Shown: positions 45,797 through 54,001 of the stretch, one piece after another
Layout: every line of letters begins with the position of its first letter
How positions within the stretch are numbered: the stretch's first letter is position 1
Origin: Telmatospirillum sp. J64-1
GTDB lineage: Bacteria; Pseudomonadota; Alphaproteobacteria; Rhodospirillales; Magnetospirillaceae
Length of the DNA: 64,000 bases
Assembly (NCBI RefSeq): GCF_006980715.1
Contig: NZ_SBHN01000005.1
Span: forward strand, 124,001-188,000
Reading direction: 5' to 3'
Position numbers and translations under genes: made by a program
Notes under the pieces: generated by a model
Told to the model about the DNA's origin: nothing
The model's input: the letters and a program-made list of their open reading frames with translations, nothing else
Database searches by the model: none

Positions 45797-47214
45797 GACC
45801 GCTGCCGGGCACCGCCATAGGTCTCGACCAGGCCGTGCCATTGCGTCTTGTAGCGTCCTTCCGACTGCGCGACGAAGTCCGCCAGTTGCTCCAGGGTCAG
45901 CGGCCCCGGCATGGGATAACGCGGCGGCAAATCCTTCATCGCCAGGTGATAGCGCGAGAAACTGGCGAAATCGGCGGGATATTCCCTGGTGTCCACGCCC
46001 AGGAAACTGCCCTCGCGGCGGGCGCGGTCCAAGGTTTCGCGCCAGCGCTCGATCGGCACCTGCCCCACCGCCTCGATGCCGTTCGAGAACAGCATCATGT
46101 GGATGTGGTCGAAGTTCCGTTCATCCAGGAATCCATCCAGCGCCCGGACCGATGTCTCGGTGTTGAAGACGCACCAATAGGGAACCGCCCCGGTGCGCAG
46201 AACCCACCAGGGCTCGTGCAGCACGAAGGATTCCACCACCAGCCGACTTGACTGAATGTTGCGCTGGCGATACCACCAGGCATAGAGGTCGGCGACGAAA
46301 GGACTGAAATCCTCGGCCTCGGGATAGCTGACCCGCAGGATGCGATAGCCGTGGCGCCTGGCGAAACGTTCCACATCCTCGCGCAGGGATTCCTCGAAGC
46401 CCCATTCCGCCTCAGGGGCCTCGCCGGTCGGTTCGGGTGAGGTCCAGGTCTCGTAGGGCGAGTTGTAGCGCGCCAGGAAGTCCTCCACCCGCTCGCCGCC
46501 CCGGAGAAACTCCTCGGGCGAGGCGCCGCCCACGGCCCCCGGCTGGAAGTAATGCCGCTCCCCGAGCTGGATCACCGGCCAGCGCTGGCCGCATTCCACC
46601 AGCACGATCGTCCCGCCCGGCGGCAGGACGGAACGCAGATAATCCTCGTAGGCCGCGCCCAGTTTCCGCCGCTTGACCCGGAAATAGGTCATCATGCTCA
46701 GCATCAGCCGGTCCTGGTTGGGATCGTGCATGTGATGGAGCTGCAGATCGGGATTGTTTTCGAGCAGGCGCCGTCCGGCCTCGATACCCAGGTCCAGCCC
46801 GCGCTGGAAATCATCGGGATGGCCACCGATCTGGCTGACCGGCACGAAGAGCGTCTGCGGCAGCCAGGGGGCTCGCAGGGCGGCGCAAAGATGGGTCAGA
46901 GCCCCATTGGACGAGCCGATGAAGACGGCGGGAACCGGCTTGCGCGGATACATCGAGACCGCCCAGCGTGCCAAATCCTCGCTTTGCAGCTTGTCGATAT
47001 TCCGCTGCAACAGGGACTCCCCCCAGCCGCCGACGGTGTAAAAGATCTGGCGCGGGGTGAGCGGCATCATGTTGACCAGCGGCGTAAAGGCCTTCAATCC
47101 CGGCCACAGCCCCAGGGCCGGAAAGTCCTTCCCCTGCAGGAAATGCGCAGTGGACCGCAAGAAGGCCGCGGCGGAATCGAAATTGGCGACATGGTTCGGC
47201 GGTGGCTTCCTCAT
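45775..47214 (-). CDS. Unknown protein with GSSNG motif (possibly alpha/beta hydrolase-like)
   Basis: A 479-residue soluble protein. FIGSSNGALTHL (about 98-109) resembles a GxSxG nucleophile elbow, preceded by YTVGGWGESLLQRN. Later blocks include HDPNQDRLMLSMMTYFRVKR (about 163-182), VLVECGQRWP (about 205-214), VLHEPWWVLRTGAVPYWCVFNTE (about 350-372) and a conserved-looking C-terminus (LEQLADFVAQSEGRYKTQWHGLVETYGGARQRSYRLAAG). I do not recognise the family. Start ATG 47214 (AGGAG 8 bp upstream) or 47232. It may be co-transcribed with the SDR gene 44 bp upstream. Confidence 0.8.
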   Translation of the reverse strand: MRKPPPNHVANFDSAAAFLRSTAHFLQGKDFPALGLWPGLKAFTPLVNMMPLTPRQIFYTVGGWGESLLQRNIDKLQSEDLARWAVSMYPRKPVPAVFIGSSNGALTHLCAALRAPWLPQTLFVPVSQIGGHPDDFQRGLDLGIEAGRRLLENNPDLQLHHMHDPNQDRLMLSMMTYFRVKRRKLGAAYEDYLRSVLPPGGTIVLVECGQRWPVIQLGERHYFQPGAVGGASPEEFLRGGERVEDFLARYNSPYETWTSPEPTGEAPEAEWGFEESLREDVERFARRHGYRILRVSYPEAEDFSPFVADLYAWWYRQRNIQSSRLVVESFVLHEPWWVLRTGAVPYWCVFNTETSVRALDGFLDERNFDHIHMMLFSNGIEAVGQVPIERWRETLDRARREGSFLGVDTREYPADFASFSRYHLAMKDLPPRYPMPGPLTLEQLADFVAQSEGRYKTQWHGLVETYGGARQRSYRLAAG

Positions 47215-47258
47215 CAAGGCTGCTCCTGCCATGGTCACGACAAAGGTTGAATTTCTCG

Positions 47259-48278
47259 CTAACGCTGCCTGTGCGCCGATTGCGACACATGCCGGTTCTG
47301 CCGGGTCAGGGCATACAGGCCGAGCGGCACTCCGACCGCCAGCAGCAGGGCGGCGACGGTCTTGGCCCCGGAACCGCCGCCCGCCTTGCTCTGCTGCGCG
47401 ATCCAGCCGCCCGATACGCCGTTCCAGCGCTGCATGGGTTCGGAAAGGTTGCCAGCGGTGCGGGACGAGGGCTGGTCGGCCAGGTGATCCTGCTCGACCA
47501 TCTTGCCCATCATCTTCTCGGTCATGCCCGGCGCCATGCCGTGCTGCAAGGCCAGCATCCGCCCCACGGAGCCGACGAAGACCTCGCGCTTGGGCTTGCG
47601 CGCCACCGAGACGATGGCATCGGCGACCATCTGGGCCGGATAGACCGGGTTCATGGCCTTGACGGCCCGGCCGGTATAATTGGCGGCATGCTGGAACAGC
47701 GGCGTGTCGATGGTGGCGGGCAGCACGGTGCAGACCCGGATGCCCGGCGCATCCATCAATTCCTGGCGCAGGCTTTCCGAAAGGCCGCGGATCGCGAACT
47801 TGCTGGCGGAATAGGCGCTGGTATAGGGCTGAGCGACATAGCCGACCACCGAGGATACGTTGATCAGCGTGCCCCGGCCCTGCTCGCGGAAAGTGGGGAT
47901 GACGGCACGGGCGCCGTAGTAATAGCCGAAGAGATTGGTGCGGACGACCTGTTCCCAGGCCTCGCTGGGCGCTTCCTCGACGCGGCCGAACAGGGAAACG
48001 GCGGCGTTGTTGACCCAGACGTCGATCCGCCCGCACGCCTCGACGGTGCGGCGGGCCAGATTGTGCATCTGGCGTTCGTCGCAGACATCGGTGGGCACCA
48101 CCATGGCCCGGCCGCCGGCTGAACGACATTCCGCCGCGACTTCCTCCAGCCCATCCCGGCGGCGAGCCGCCAGGATGACGGTAGTGCCCTGTTCGGCGAA
48201 GGTCCTGGCAGTGGCGCGGCCGATCCCGCTGGAGGCGCCGGTCACCACCGCCACCTTGTCGTCCGGACGATTACCCAT
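47259..48278 (-). CDS. Short-chain dehydrogenase/reductase with C-terminal membrane segment
   Basis: A 339-residue classical SDR: nucleotide motif TGASSGIGRA (about 13-22), NNAA (about 90-93), catalytic Ser in NVSSVVG, and Tyr-x3-Lys in YSASK (about 156-160). After the catalytic domain, about 100 further residues end in a hydrophobic stretch (TVAALLLAVGVPLGLYAL, about 308-325), so the protein is probably membrane-anchored at its C-terminus. The substrate is unknown. ATG 48278 follows GGAGGGG. The GSSNG protein gene follows. Confidence 0.88.
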   Translation of the reverse strand: MGNRPDDKVAVVTGASSGIGRATARTFAEQGTTVILAARRRDGLEEVAAECRSAGGRAMVVPTDVCDERQMHNLARRTVEACGRIDVWVNNAAVSLFGRVEEAPSEAWEQVVRTNLFGYYYGARAVIPTFREQGRGTLINVSSVVGYVAQPYTSAYSASKFAIRGLSESLRQELMDAPGIRVCTVLPATIDTPLFQHAANYTGRAVKAMNPVYPAQMVADAIVSVARKPKREVFVGSVGRMLALQHGMAPGMTEKMMGKMVEQDHLADQPSSRTAGNLSEPMQRWNGVSGGWIAQQSKAGGGSGAKTVAALLLAVGVPLGLYALTRQNRHVSQSAHRQR

Positions 48279-48370
48279 CACAGCCCCTCCGGCCCGTTTC
48301 AATCGCTTTTCAGCCCTTGAAACAAACCAGGGAGGCCTTGGTTCCGCCGCGAATGGGATCAGATCGGAGT

Positions 48371-49192
48371 CTAGGGCTTCGCCACCAGATCCACGACCTC
48401 GACCACCTGCACGCAGATATAGGGATATTCGAACATCTCCAGCCCCATGCGCGCGGCGGAGGTCATGATATGGACCGGCACCATGGGCGCGCTCAGGATA
48501 TTGGCCGCCCAGCCTTCCTCGATACAGAGGCGATAGGCGTCGGCGGGACCTTCCACATGCAAGGGGAAGCGCAGGGTCTGGCGATTGATGACATCCAGTC
48601 CGGCGGCCTCGAAATCGGGCAGCAGGTCCTCGAAGCTGTCCGGCACGTCGGATTTGGCGAAGCCGTTGTCGATGGCCTTGGCGATGAAGCGGCGCAGCGG
48701 ATTGGGGCTGTGGCGGAACAGGCGGTCGAGCTGTTCATGCAGGCCGGCGGCGGAATGGTTGGTCGAGGTGACCAACGACATCACCCCACCCGGCGCCAGC
48801 AAGGCCCTCGCCTGTTTCAGAAGCTCCCGCCGCTTGACATAGGCCAGGATGAAATGGGCCAGCACCAGATCGAAGGAGCCATGCGGCAGGTGCGAGGCCG
48901 CCTCGGTGGCCGAAGCATGGACGGTGCGGAGATTCTTGACCCGTGTTCGCGCCACGCCGAGCATGGCGGGCGAAACATCGACCCCCGTCATCTCCAACGG
49001 CAGCGACAGGCCGTCTTCGAGCATTTTCAACAGCGCGCCGTCGCCGACCCCAAGATCGACGACACGCAGGGTCTCCGTCCGCCCTTCTATGCGTTGCTGC
49101 AGGGCTTCAAGGATGACCCGGTTCTTGTCGGCAATGATGCCGCTTGTGGAATTGTAGCCTTGAGCTACAAAATCGTGGACTCTTCGGCTCAT
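48371..49192 (-). CDS. Class I SAM-dependent methyltransferase
   Basis: A 273-residue methyltransferase with the SAM-binding loop VVDLGVGDGALLKML (about 44-58), the acidic VTGVDVSP-like strand (about 69-75) and FDLVLAHFILAYV (about 105-117). Its substrate is not apparent from the sequence. AAGGGATGA precedes the ATG. It lies 92 bp upstream of the SDR gene on the same strand, so a three-gene set (methyltransferase, SDR, GSSNG protein) is possible. Nothing in the 220 bp to the MFS gene was recognised. Confidence 0.88.
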   Translation of the reverse strand: MSRRVHDFVAQGYNSTSGIIADKNRVILEALQQRIEGRTETLRVVDLGVGDGALLKMLEDGLSLPLEMTGVDVSPAMLGVARTRVKNLRTVHASATEAASHLPHGSFDLVLAHFILAYVKRRELLKQARALLAPGGVMSLVTSTNHSAAGLHEQLDRLFRHSPNPLRRFIAKAIDNGFAKSDVPDSFEDLLPDFEAAGLDVINRQTLRFPLHVEGPADAYRLCIEEGWAANILSAPMVPVHIMTSAARMGLEMFEYPYICVQVVEVVDLVAKP

Positions 49193-49414
49193 TTCATCCC
49201 TTGTTCCTGGACCGCCACTTCAACAGGGCGTTACTGCCTGGATCTCTCTCCCGACAGGGCAAAGACCCTCGCACAAACCCGCTCTTGGCGCAATTAGGCT
49301 TGAATCACAAAGAGCAAGAAGGCATGTGCGGAAGCGCGACCCCCTACCAAGCCTGCCCCGGCACCCACCTCTCCCGCGTATACTCGCCTGTTAAGATCGG
49401 ATTGCCGAGTTAAA

Positions 49415-50665
49415 ATGAAACCACCTGTCCCAATTTCCTCGGCATCGTCTGCTGAGACCCGGCAAGATGAAGTCACGCCTCGCGGCGGACTGCCGGTGGT
49501 CCTGGGCGTCGTCACCGGGGTACAGGTTCTGGCCACGCTGATCGTGCTGGCCCTGGCCACGATCGCCCCTTACGTGGCCGCCAGCCTGGGGATCGGTGCC
49601 GAGACCGTGGGATACCAGGTCAGCCTGATCTATGGTGCCGCCGCCCTCGTCTCGGCTTTTGCCGGTACGGTCGTGCGCCGCTGGGGCGCCTGCGCCACCA
49701 GCCAGGCGGCGCTGCTTCTGGGAATGCTGGGCGGCCTTGGCGTCGCCTCGGGCAGTCTGGTCCTGACAGCGGTGGCGTCGGTGCTCATCGGAGCCGGCTA
49801 CGGCCTGACCAATCCCGCCGCCTCGCATCTGCTGCACCGCATGACCCCGCCGAACCGGCGCAACCTGGTCTTCTCGCTGAAGCAGACCGGCGTGCCCATC
49901 GGCGGCATCCTGGCCGGGTTGCTGCTGCCGACGATGACCGAAATGCTGGGATGGCAGGGCGCGCTGCTGGCCCTGGCAGTGGTCTATGGCCTGATGGCCG
50001 TCTCTCTGCTTCCCCTGCGCCCGTCCTGGGACGACGACCGCCAGCCCGAGACGCCCCTGCGCGCCAATCTGCTGCAAGGCCCGCGCCTCGTCTGGCGCGA
50101 ACCCGGGTTGCGGGCGCTGGCGGTCCTGGGCTTCTGCTTCTCTGCGGTGCAATTGTCGCTGGTGACCTTCACCGTCACCCTGCTGGTCAAGGATCTGGGC
50201 TGGTCGCTGGTGATGGCCGGCGGCGTCGCCGCCATCGTCCAGGCCTGCGGGGCCGGGGCGCGTATCTTCTGGGGCCTGCTGGCCGACCGCCTGGGCGAGG
50301 GATTGAAGGTGCTGGCCGGGATCGGCCTTTTGTCCGTCATCGCCTCGCTGGCGACGACGGCCATCGCCCCCTCCTGGCCGGCCATCGCCGTGATCGCCCT
50401 GCTGGCCGCCTTCGGGATGTCGTCCATCGGCTGGAACGGCGTCTTCATGGCCGAGGTCGCACGCATCAGCCCGCGCGGCGATATCGGCAACGCCACCGGC
50501 GGCGCGCTGGTCTTCACCTTCGCCGGAGTCGTCGTCGGTCCTTCCCTCTTCGCCCTGCTCTTCGGACTACTGGGCAGTTATTCCGCCACCTTCGGCGCCA
50601 TCGCGGTCTTCCCCCTGCTGGGCACGGTCATGCTGATGCGGGCGATCCGCCTGAGCCGACGCTGA
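49415..50665 (+). CDS. Major facilitator superfamily transporter
   Basis: A 416-residue protein with 12 predicted membrane helices. It shows MFS features such as GYQVSLIYGAAALVSAFAGTVVRRWG (loop 2-3 region, about 66-91), GYGLTNPAASHLLHRMTPPNRRNLVFSLKQTGVPIGGILAG (about 129-170) and WGLLADRLGEGLK (about 287-299). The substrate is unknown. The start has only a weak ribosome site. A strong bidirectional terminator follows. Confidence 0.92.
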   Translation: MKPPVPISSASSAETRQDEVTPRGGLPVVLGVVTGVQVLATLIVLALATIAPYVAASLGIGAETVGYQVSLIYGAAALVSAFAGTVVRRWGACATSQAALLLGMLGGLGVASGSLVLTAVASVLIGAGYGLTNPAASHLLHRMTPPNRRNLVFSLKQTGVPIGGILAGLLLPTMTEMLGWQGALLALAVVYGLMAVSLLPLRPSWDDDRQPETPLRANLLQGPRLVWREPGLRALAVLGFCFSAVQLSLVTFTVTLLVKDLGWSLVMAGGVAAIVQACGAGARIFWGLLADRLGEGLKVLAGIGLLSVIASLATTAIAPSWPAIAVIALLAAFGMSSIGWNGVFMAEVARISPRGDIGNATGGALVFTFAGVVVGPSLFALLFGLLGSYSATFGAIAVFPLLGTVMLMRAIRLSRR

Positions 50666-50672
50666 AAAAGAA

Positions 50673-50700
50673 AGGGCCGGAACATTGCTGTTCCGGCCCT
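50673..50700. terminator. Bidirectional terminator between MFS and nemA-type gene
   Basis: Perfect 12-bp stem AGGGCCGGAACA with its complement around TTGC. CTTTTCC follows on plus and TTTCTTTTTC on minus, so both convergent genes can use it. Confidence 0.95.
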
Positions 50701-50707
50701 CTTTTCC

Positions 50708-51811
50708 TTATTCCGCCACCTGGCGATCCAGGGTGGGATAGTCGATATATCCTTCCGCCCCGCCGCCATAGAAGGTCTTGGGATCGGGCTCGTTGAGGGG
50801 CGCCCCTGATTGCAGGCGCTCGACCAGATCGGGATTGGCGATGAAGGGACGGCCGAAGGCGATCAGATCGGCTTCGTTGGCGGCCCGTGCCTTCTCGGCC
50901 AGCGTCAGGTCGTAGCCGTTATTGGCCATATACGGGCCCTTGAAGATCTTGCGCAGTTTCTGCAGGTCGAAGCCGTTCTCGACCTCGCGCGGACCGCCGG
51001 TCGCGCCCTCGACCACATGCAGATAGGACAGGCCGAAGCGGTTCAGTTGCTCCACCGCATAGCTGAAGACGGCTTCGGGATTGCTGTCGGCGATGTCGTT
51101 GGCCGGGCTGATCGGCGAAAGGCGGATGCCGACGCGGTCGGCGCTCCAGGTGGCGATCACGGCTTCGGTGACTTCGAGCATCAGCCGGACGCGGTTCTCG
51201 ATGGACCCGCCATAACGGTCGGTGCGCTTGTTGGTCTTGTCGCGCAGGAACTGATCCAGCAGATAGCCGTTGGCGGCGTGAATCTCGACGCCGTCGAACC
51301 CGGCGCGCTTGGCGCATTCGGTGGCGTGGCGGTAATCCTGGATCAGGCCGGGAATTTCATCCAGTTCCAGCGCGCGCGGCGTCACATGGGGCTGGAAGCC
51401 CTGCTCGGTGAAGGCCTGGCCCTCGGGCTTGATGGCGGAGGGCGCCACCGGCAGCGCGCCATCGGGCTGAAGCGACGGATGGGAGATGCGCCCGACATGC
51501 CAAAGCTGGCAGAAGATCAGGCCGCCCTTGGCATGGACCGCATCGGTCACCTGCCGCCATGCCGCCACCTGCTCCTCGCTGTAGATACCCGGCGTGTAGG
51601 CATAGCCGCGGCCTTGCTGGGTAATATTGGTGGCTTCACTGATGATCAGCCCCGCCGAGGCGCGCTGGGCGTAATATTCGGCCGTCATCGCGGTGACCAC
51701 GCCATCGCTCCCGGCACGGCTGCGCGTCAGCGGAGCCATGGCAATGCGGTTGCGCAAGGTGAAGGGGCCCAGTTTCACCGGGTCGAACAGGTCAGTCTTC
51801 TTCTCGGCCAT
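50708..51811 (-). CDS. nemA: Old Yellow Enzyme family NADH:flavin oxidoreductase (NemA-like)
   Basis: A 367-residue FMN-dependent TIM-barrel enzyme that reduces activated alkenes, N-ethylmaleimide or nitrate esters. It has RIAMAPLTRSRA (about 23-34), FCQLWHVGRISHPS (about 98-111) with the Tyr/His pair region, GFDGVEIHAANGYLLDQFLRD (about 172-192), RYGGSIENR and GRPFIANPDL (about 320-329). ATG 51811 follows GGAG at 5 bp. It follows the TetR gene 54 bp upstream on the same strand, so the repressor may govern it too. Confidence 0.93.
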   Translation of the reverse strand: MAEKKTDLFDPVKLGPFTLRNRIAMAPLTRSRAGSDGVVTAMTAEYYAQRASAGLIISEATNITQQGRGYAYTPGIYSEEQVAAWRQVTDAVHAKGGLIFCQLWHVGRISHPSLQPDGALPVAPSAIKPEGQAFTEQGFQPHVTPRALELDEIPGLIQDYRHATECAKRAGFDGVEIHAANGYLLDQFLRDKTNKRTDRYGGSIENRVRLMLEVTEAVIATWSADRVGIRLSPISPANDIADSNPEAVFSYAVEQLNRFGLSYLHVVEGATGGPREVENGFDLQKLRKIFKGPYMANNGYDLTLAEKARAANEADLIAFGRPFIANPDLVERLQSGAPLNEPDPKTFYGGGAEGYIDYPTLDRQVAE

Positions 51812-51865
51812 GATAACTCCTTCGACTGGCACACGATCTGTCGCCGTGCCTTGAAGGGTGACGAT

Positions 51866-52522
51866 TTAATCCCGGACGGGACTTTGTGAAGAGTCTCCAG
51901 CCTCGGGAGCCCTGCGAAAAGAGCGGAACAGATCTGCAAGGCAGGCACGCCCCGTCTGGACGATCTCGAAATTCATCCCATAGCGCAGCCAGTCCGAGAA
52001 CAGGCCGGACATGAAGGACACAAATACCCGGCTGGCCGTTTCGGGCGTCCAGGCCGGGCTCAACATTCCCTGCTCCTGGGCCAGATGGAAGGCCTGCTTC
52101 ACGTCGGTCAGCAGCTCTTCGTCCACATCGCGCTGACGCTCCAAGGCATAAAGCATCTCTCCGACATATTCGCAGCGGCAGGTCAGGATCGTGTAGATGC
52201 GCTGGCGCTGCTCGTCCTTGCTCAGCAAGTCCAGGCAGGAATAGACCGTCTCTTCCATCAATTGCAGAGGATCGGGATGACGGTCGGCGATGGCGCGTTG
52301 GAACATTTCCTCCTGCGGCAGCCGGACCCGCTCATGCAATTCCTGGAACAGTTCCAGCTTGTTGCTGAAATGCCAATAGATCGCACCGCGCGTCACCCCG
52401 GCTTCCTTGGCGATCTGTTCCAGGGTGGTGCGCATCACGCCATTCTCGAAGAAAATACGTTCTGCGGCCTCCAGAATCCTTTCCCGCGTTTCCGCAGCTT
52501 CCGCCTTGGTCTTACGTCCCAT
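51866..52522 (-). CDS. TetR-family repressor of the RND efflux operon (AcrR/TtgR-like)
   Basis: A 218-residue regulator. The N-terminal helix-turn-helix (about 12-60) has ERILEAAERIFFENGVMRTTLEQIAKEAGVTRGAIYWHFSNKLELF features. The C-terminal domain resembles the MAATS-type ligand-binding domain of AcrR/TtgR. ATG 52522 is taken after a GAGGGGA site. It is divergent from the RND pump genes, and a near match to the AcrR operator lies 17 bp upstream. Ligand binding would release repression of the pump. Confidence 0.92.
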   Translation of the reverse strand: MGRKTKAEAAETRERILEAAERIFFENGVMRTTLEQIAKEAGVTRGAIYWHFSNKLELFQELHERVRLPQEEMFQRAIADRHPDPLQLMEETVYSCLDLLSKDEQRQRIYTILTCRCEYVGEMLYALERQRDVDEELLTDVKQAFHLAQEQGMLSPAWTPETASRVFVSFMSGLFSDWLRYGMNFEIVQTGRACLADLFRSFRRAPEAGDSSQSPVRD

Positions 52523-52538
52523 TCCCCTCAGCCTTGCA

Positions 52539-52562
52539 TACTGACATTCATGCATGTATGTA
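52539..52562. promoter_or_regulatory. AcrR-like operator
   Basis: The 24-bp segment starts TACTGACATT and ends CATGTATGTA. Compared from memory with the E. coli AcrR operator (TACATACATT...AATGTATGTA), 19 of 24 positions agree. It lies between the repressor gene and the pump operon, so it probably controls the repressor itself and possibly the pump. Confidence 0.65.
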
Positions 52563-52873
52563 TGCGGCATTGCGACAAAAAGCAAAAGCTGTTGCTGCCC
52601 TCTCTCTTTTTGCTCCGGACAGCCCAGAATGATGATCCCTCCTTCGTTCCTTGAATTCCCTAACCTTCCACGAAGACGGCATGGCGCGCCTTCCCTGACG
52701 AAGCGCGGCCAGGAACGGCAAGACGGACCGGATCAGCCAGGCCAATTCCAGGCATATCACTGACGGTGCCTCCCCCAGGGATAGCAGCGAAAAAACTGAC
52801 TGTTTCTCTTGCCTTCAAGTCCAAGTTGAGAAAGAACACTTGCGGGCTACAGCCATAGGATAGGCGAAGAACG

Positions 52874-54001
52874 ATGAGAACCTCCATCACCGGATACCGC
52901 GCCGCCGCAGGGGCATTGGTCATGACGATCCTCCTCGCCGGATGCGGCGATGATGGCGGCGGCAATGCCCAAGCCCCGATGGGCGGCGGCCCCCGTGCCA
53001 TGCCCGTCACCGTCACCACCGTCCAGGCCGAAGAGGTCCTGGTGCGCAACAATTACGCCGGACGCGCCCATGGCGCCCGCGCCGTGGAAGTGCGCGCGCG
53101 AGTCGGCGGCATCCTGGACGAACGCCTCTACACGGAAGGCCAGGTCGTCGAGCAAGGCACCCCCCTCTTCCGCATCGACCGCGAACCCTTCGAAGTCGCC
53201 CTCAACCGGGCCGAAGCCGAGCGGGCGCGCGCGCAGGCCGAGCTCGAGCAGGCACGGCGGGAATGGAACCGCGTCTCGGAATTGTACGAACGCAACACCA
53301 CCAGCGCCCGTGAACTCGACCGCGCCCGTTCCGCCGTCGAACTGGCCGAAGCCGCCATCAGACTGGCCGATGCCGGTGTCGCCCAGGCCCGCCTCGATCT
53401 CGGCTATACCCAGGTCGAAGCGCCCCTGTCCGGCGTGACCGGCCTGGAAGCCACGCCCGAAGGCAGCCTGGTCGAGCCGGGCAGCCTGCTGACCATCATC
53501 ACCCAGCTTGATCCGATCCATGTGCGCTTCGCCCTGCCCCCGGCCCTTTCTTCCCGGAGCCAGGATAGCGAGCCCATGGCCGCGACCCTGATCCTGCCCG
53601 ACGGCAATCCGCACGCCCATCCCGGCCAGGTGGACTTCACCAACCGCACCGTCGATCCGACCACCGGCACCATCCAGGCCCGCGCGGTCTTCCCCAATCC
53701 CGAACATGCGGTGATGCCGGGCCAGTTCGTGCGCATCCAGCTCGAAACCCAGCGGATTCCCGAAGCCTTCCTGATCGATCCCTCCGCCGTGATCGAAGGG
53801 CCGACCGGTCCCGCCGTCTTCGTCATCGGCGAAGGGGATGTCGCCCAGGCCCGTCCCGTCACACTGGGCCCCATCGTCGAGGGCCGGCAGGTCATCCTGG
53901 AAGGATTGCAGAATGGTGACCGGCTGGTGATCAACGGGCAGGTCGCCCTGCAGGACGGCGCACCGGTCGCCATCACCGAGACCCAAGGCGGAGCAGGCTG
54001 A
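52874..54001 (+). CDS. RND efflux periplasmic adaptor subunit (AcrA-like)
   Basis: A 375-residue membrane-fusion lipoprotein; lipobox LLAGC gives lipid-linked Cys at about residue 24. It has the lipoyl-like halves (about 60-80 and 165-200), a coiled-coil hairpin (about 95-160, ARAQAELEQARREWNRVSELYERN) and a beta-barrel/membrane-proximal domain (about 205-370). It links the inner-membrane RND pump to an outer-membrane channel that is not encoded here. Its stop overlaps the pump start by one base (TGATG). Confidence 0.93.
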   Translation: MRTSITGYRAAAGALVMTILLAGCGDDGGGNAQAPMGGGPRAMPVTVTTVQAEEVLVRNNYAGRAHGARAVEVRARVGGILDERLYTEGQVVEQGTPLFRIDREPFEVALNRAEAERARAQAELEQARREWNRVSELYERNTTSARELDRARSAVELAEAAIRLADAGVAQARLDLGYTQVEAPLSGVTGLEATPEGSLVEPGSLLTIITQLDPIHVRFALPPALSSRSQDSEPMAATLILPDGNPHAHPGQVDFTNRTVDPTTGTIQARAVFPNPEHAVMPGQFVRIQLETQRIPEAFLIDPSAVIEGPTGPAVFVIGEGDVAQARPVTLGPIVEGRQVILEGLQNGDRLVINGQVALQDGAPVAITETQGGAG

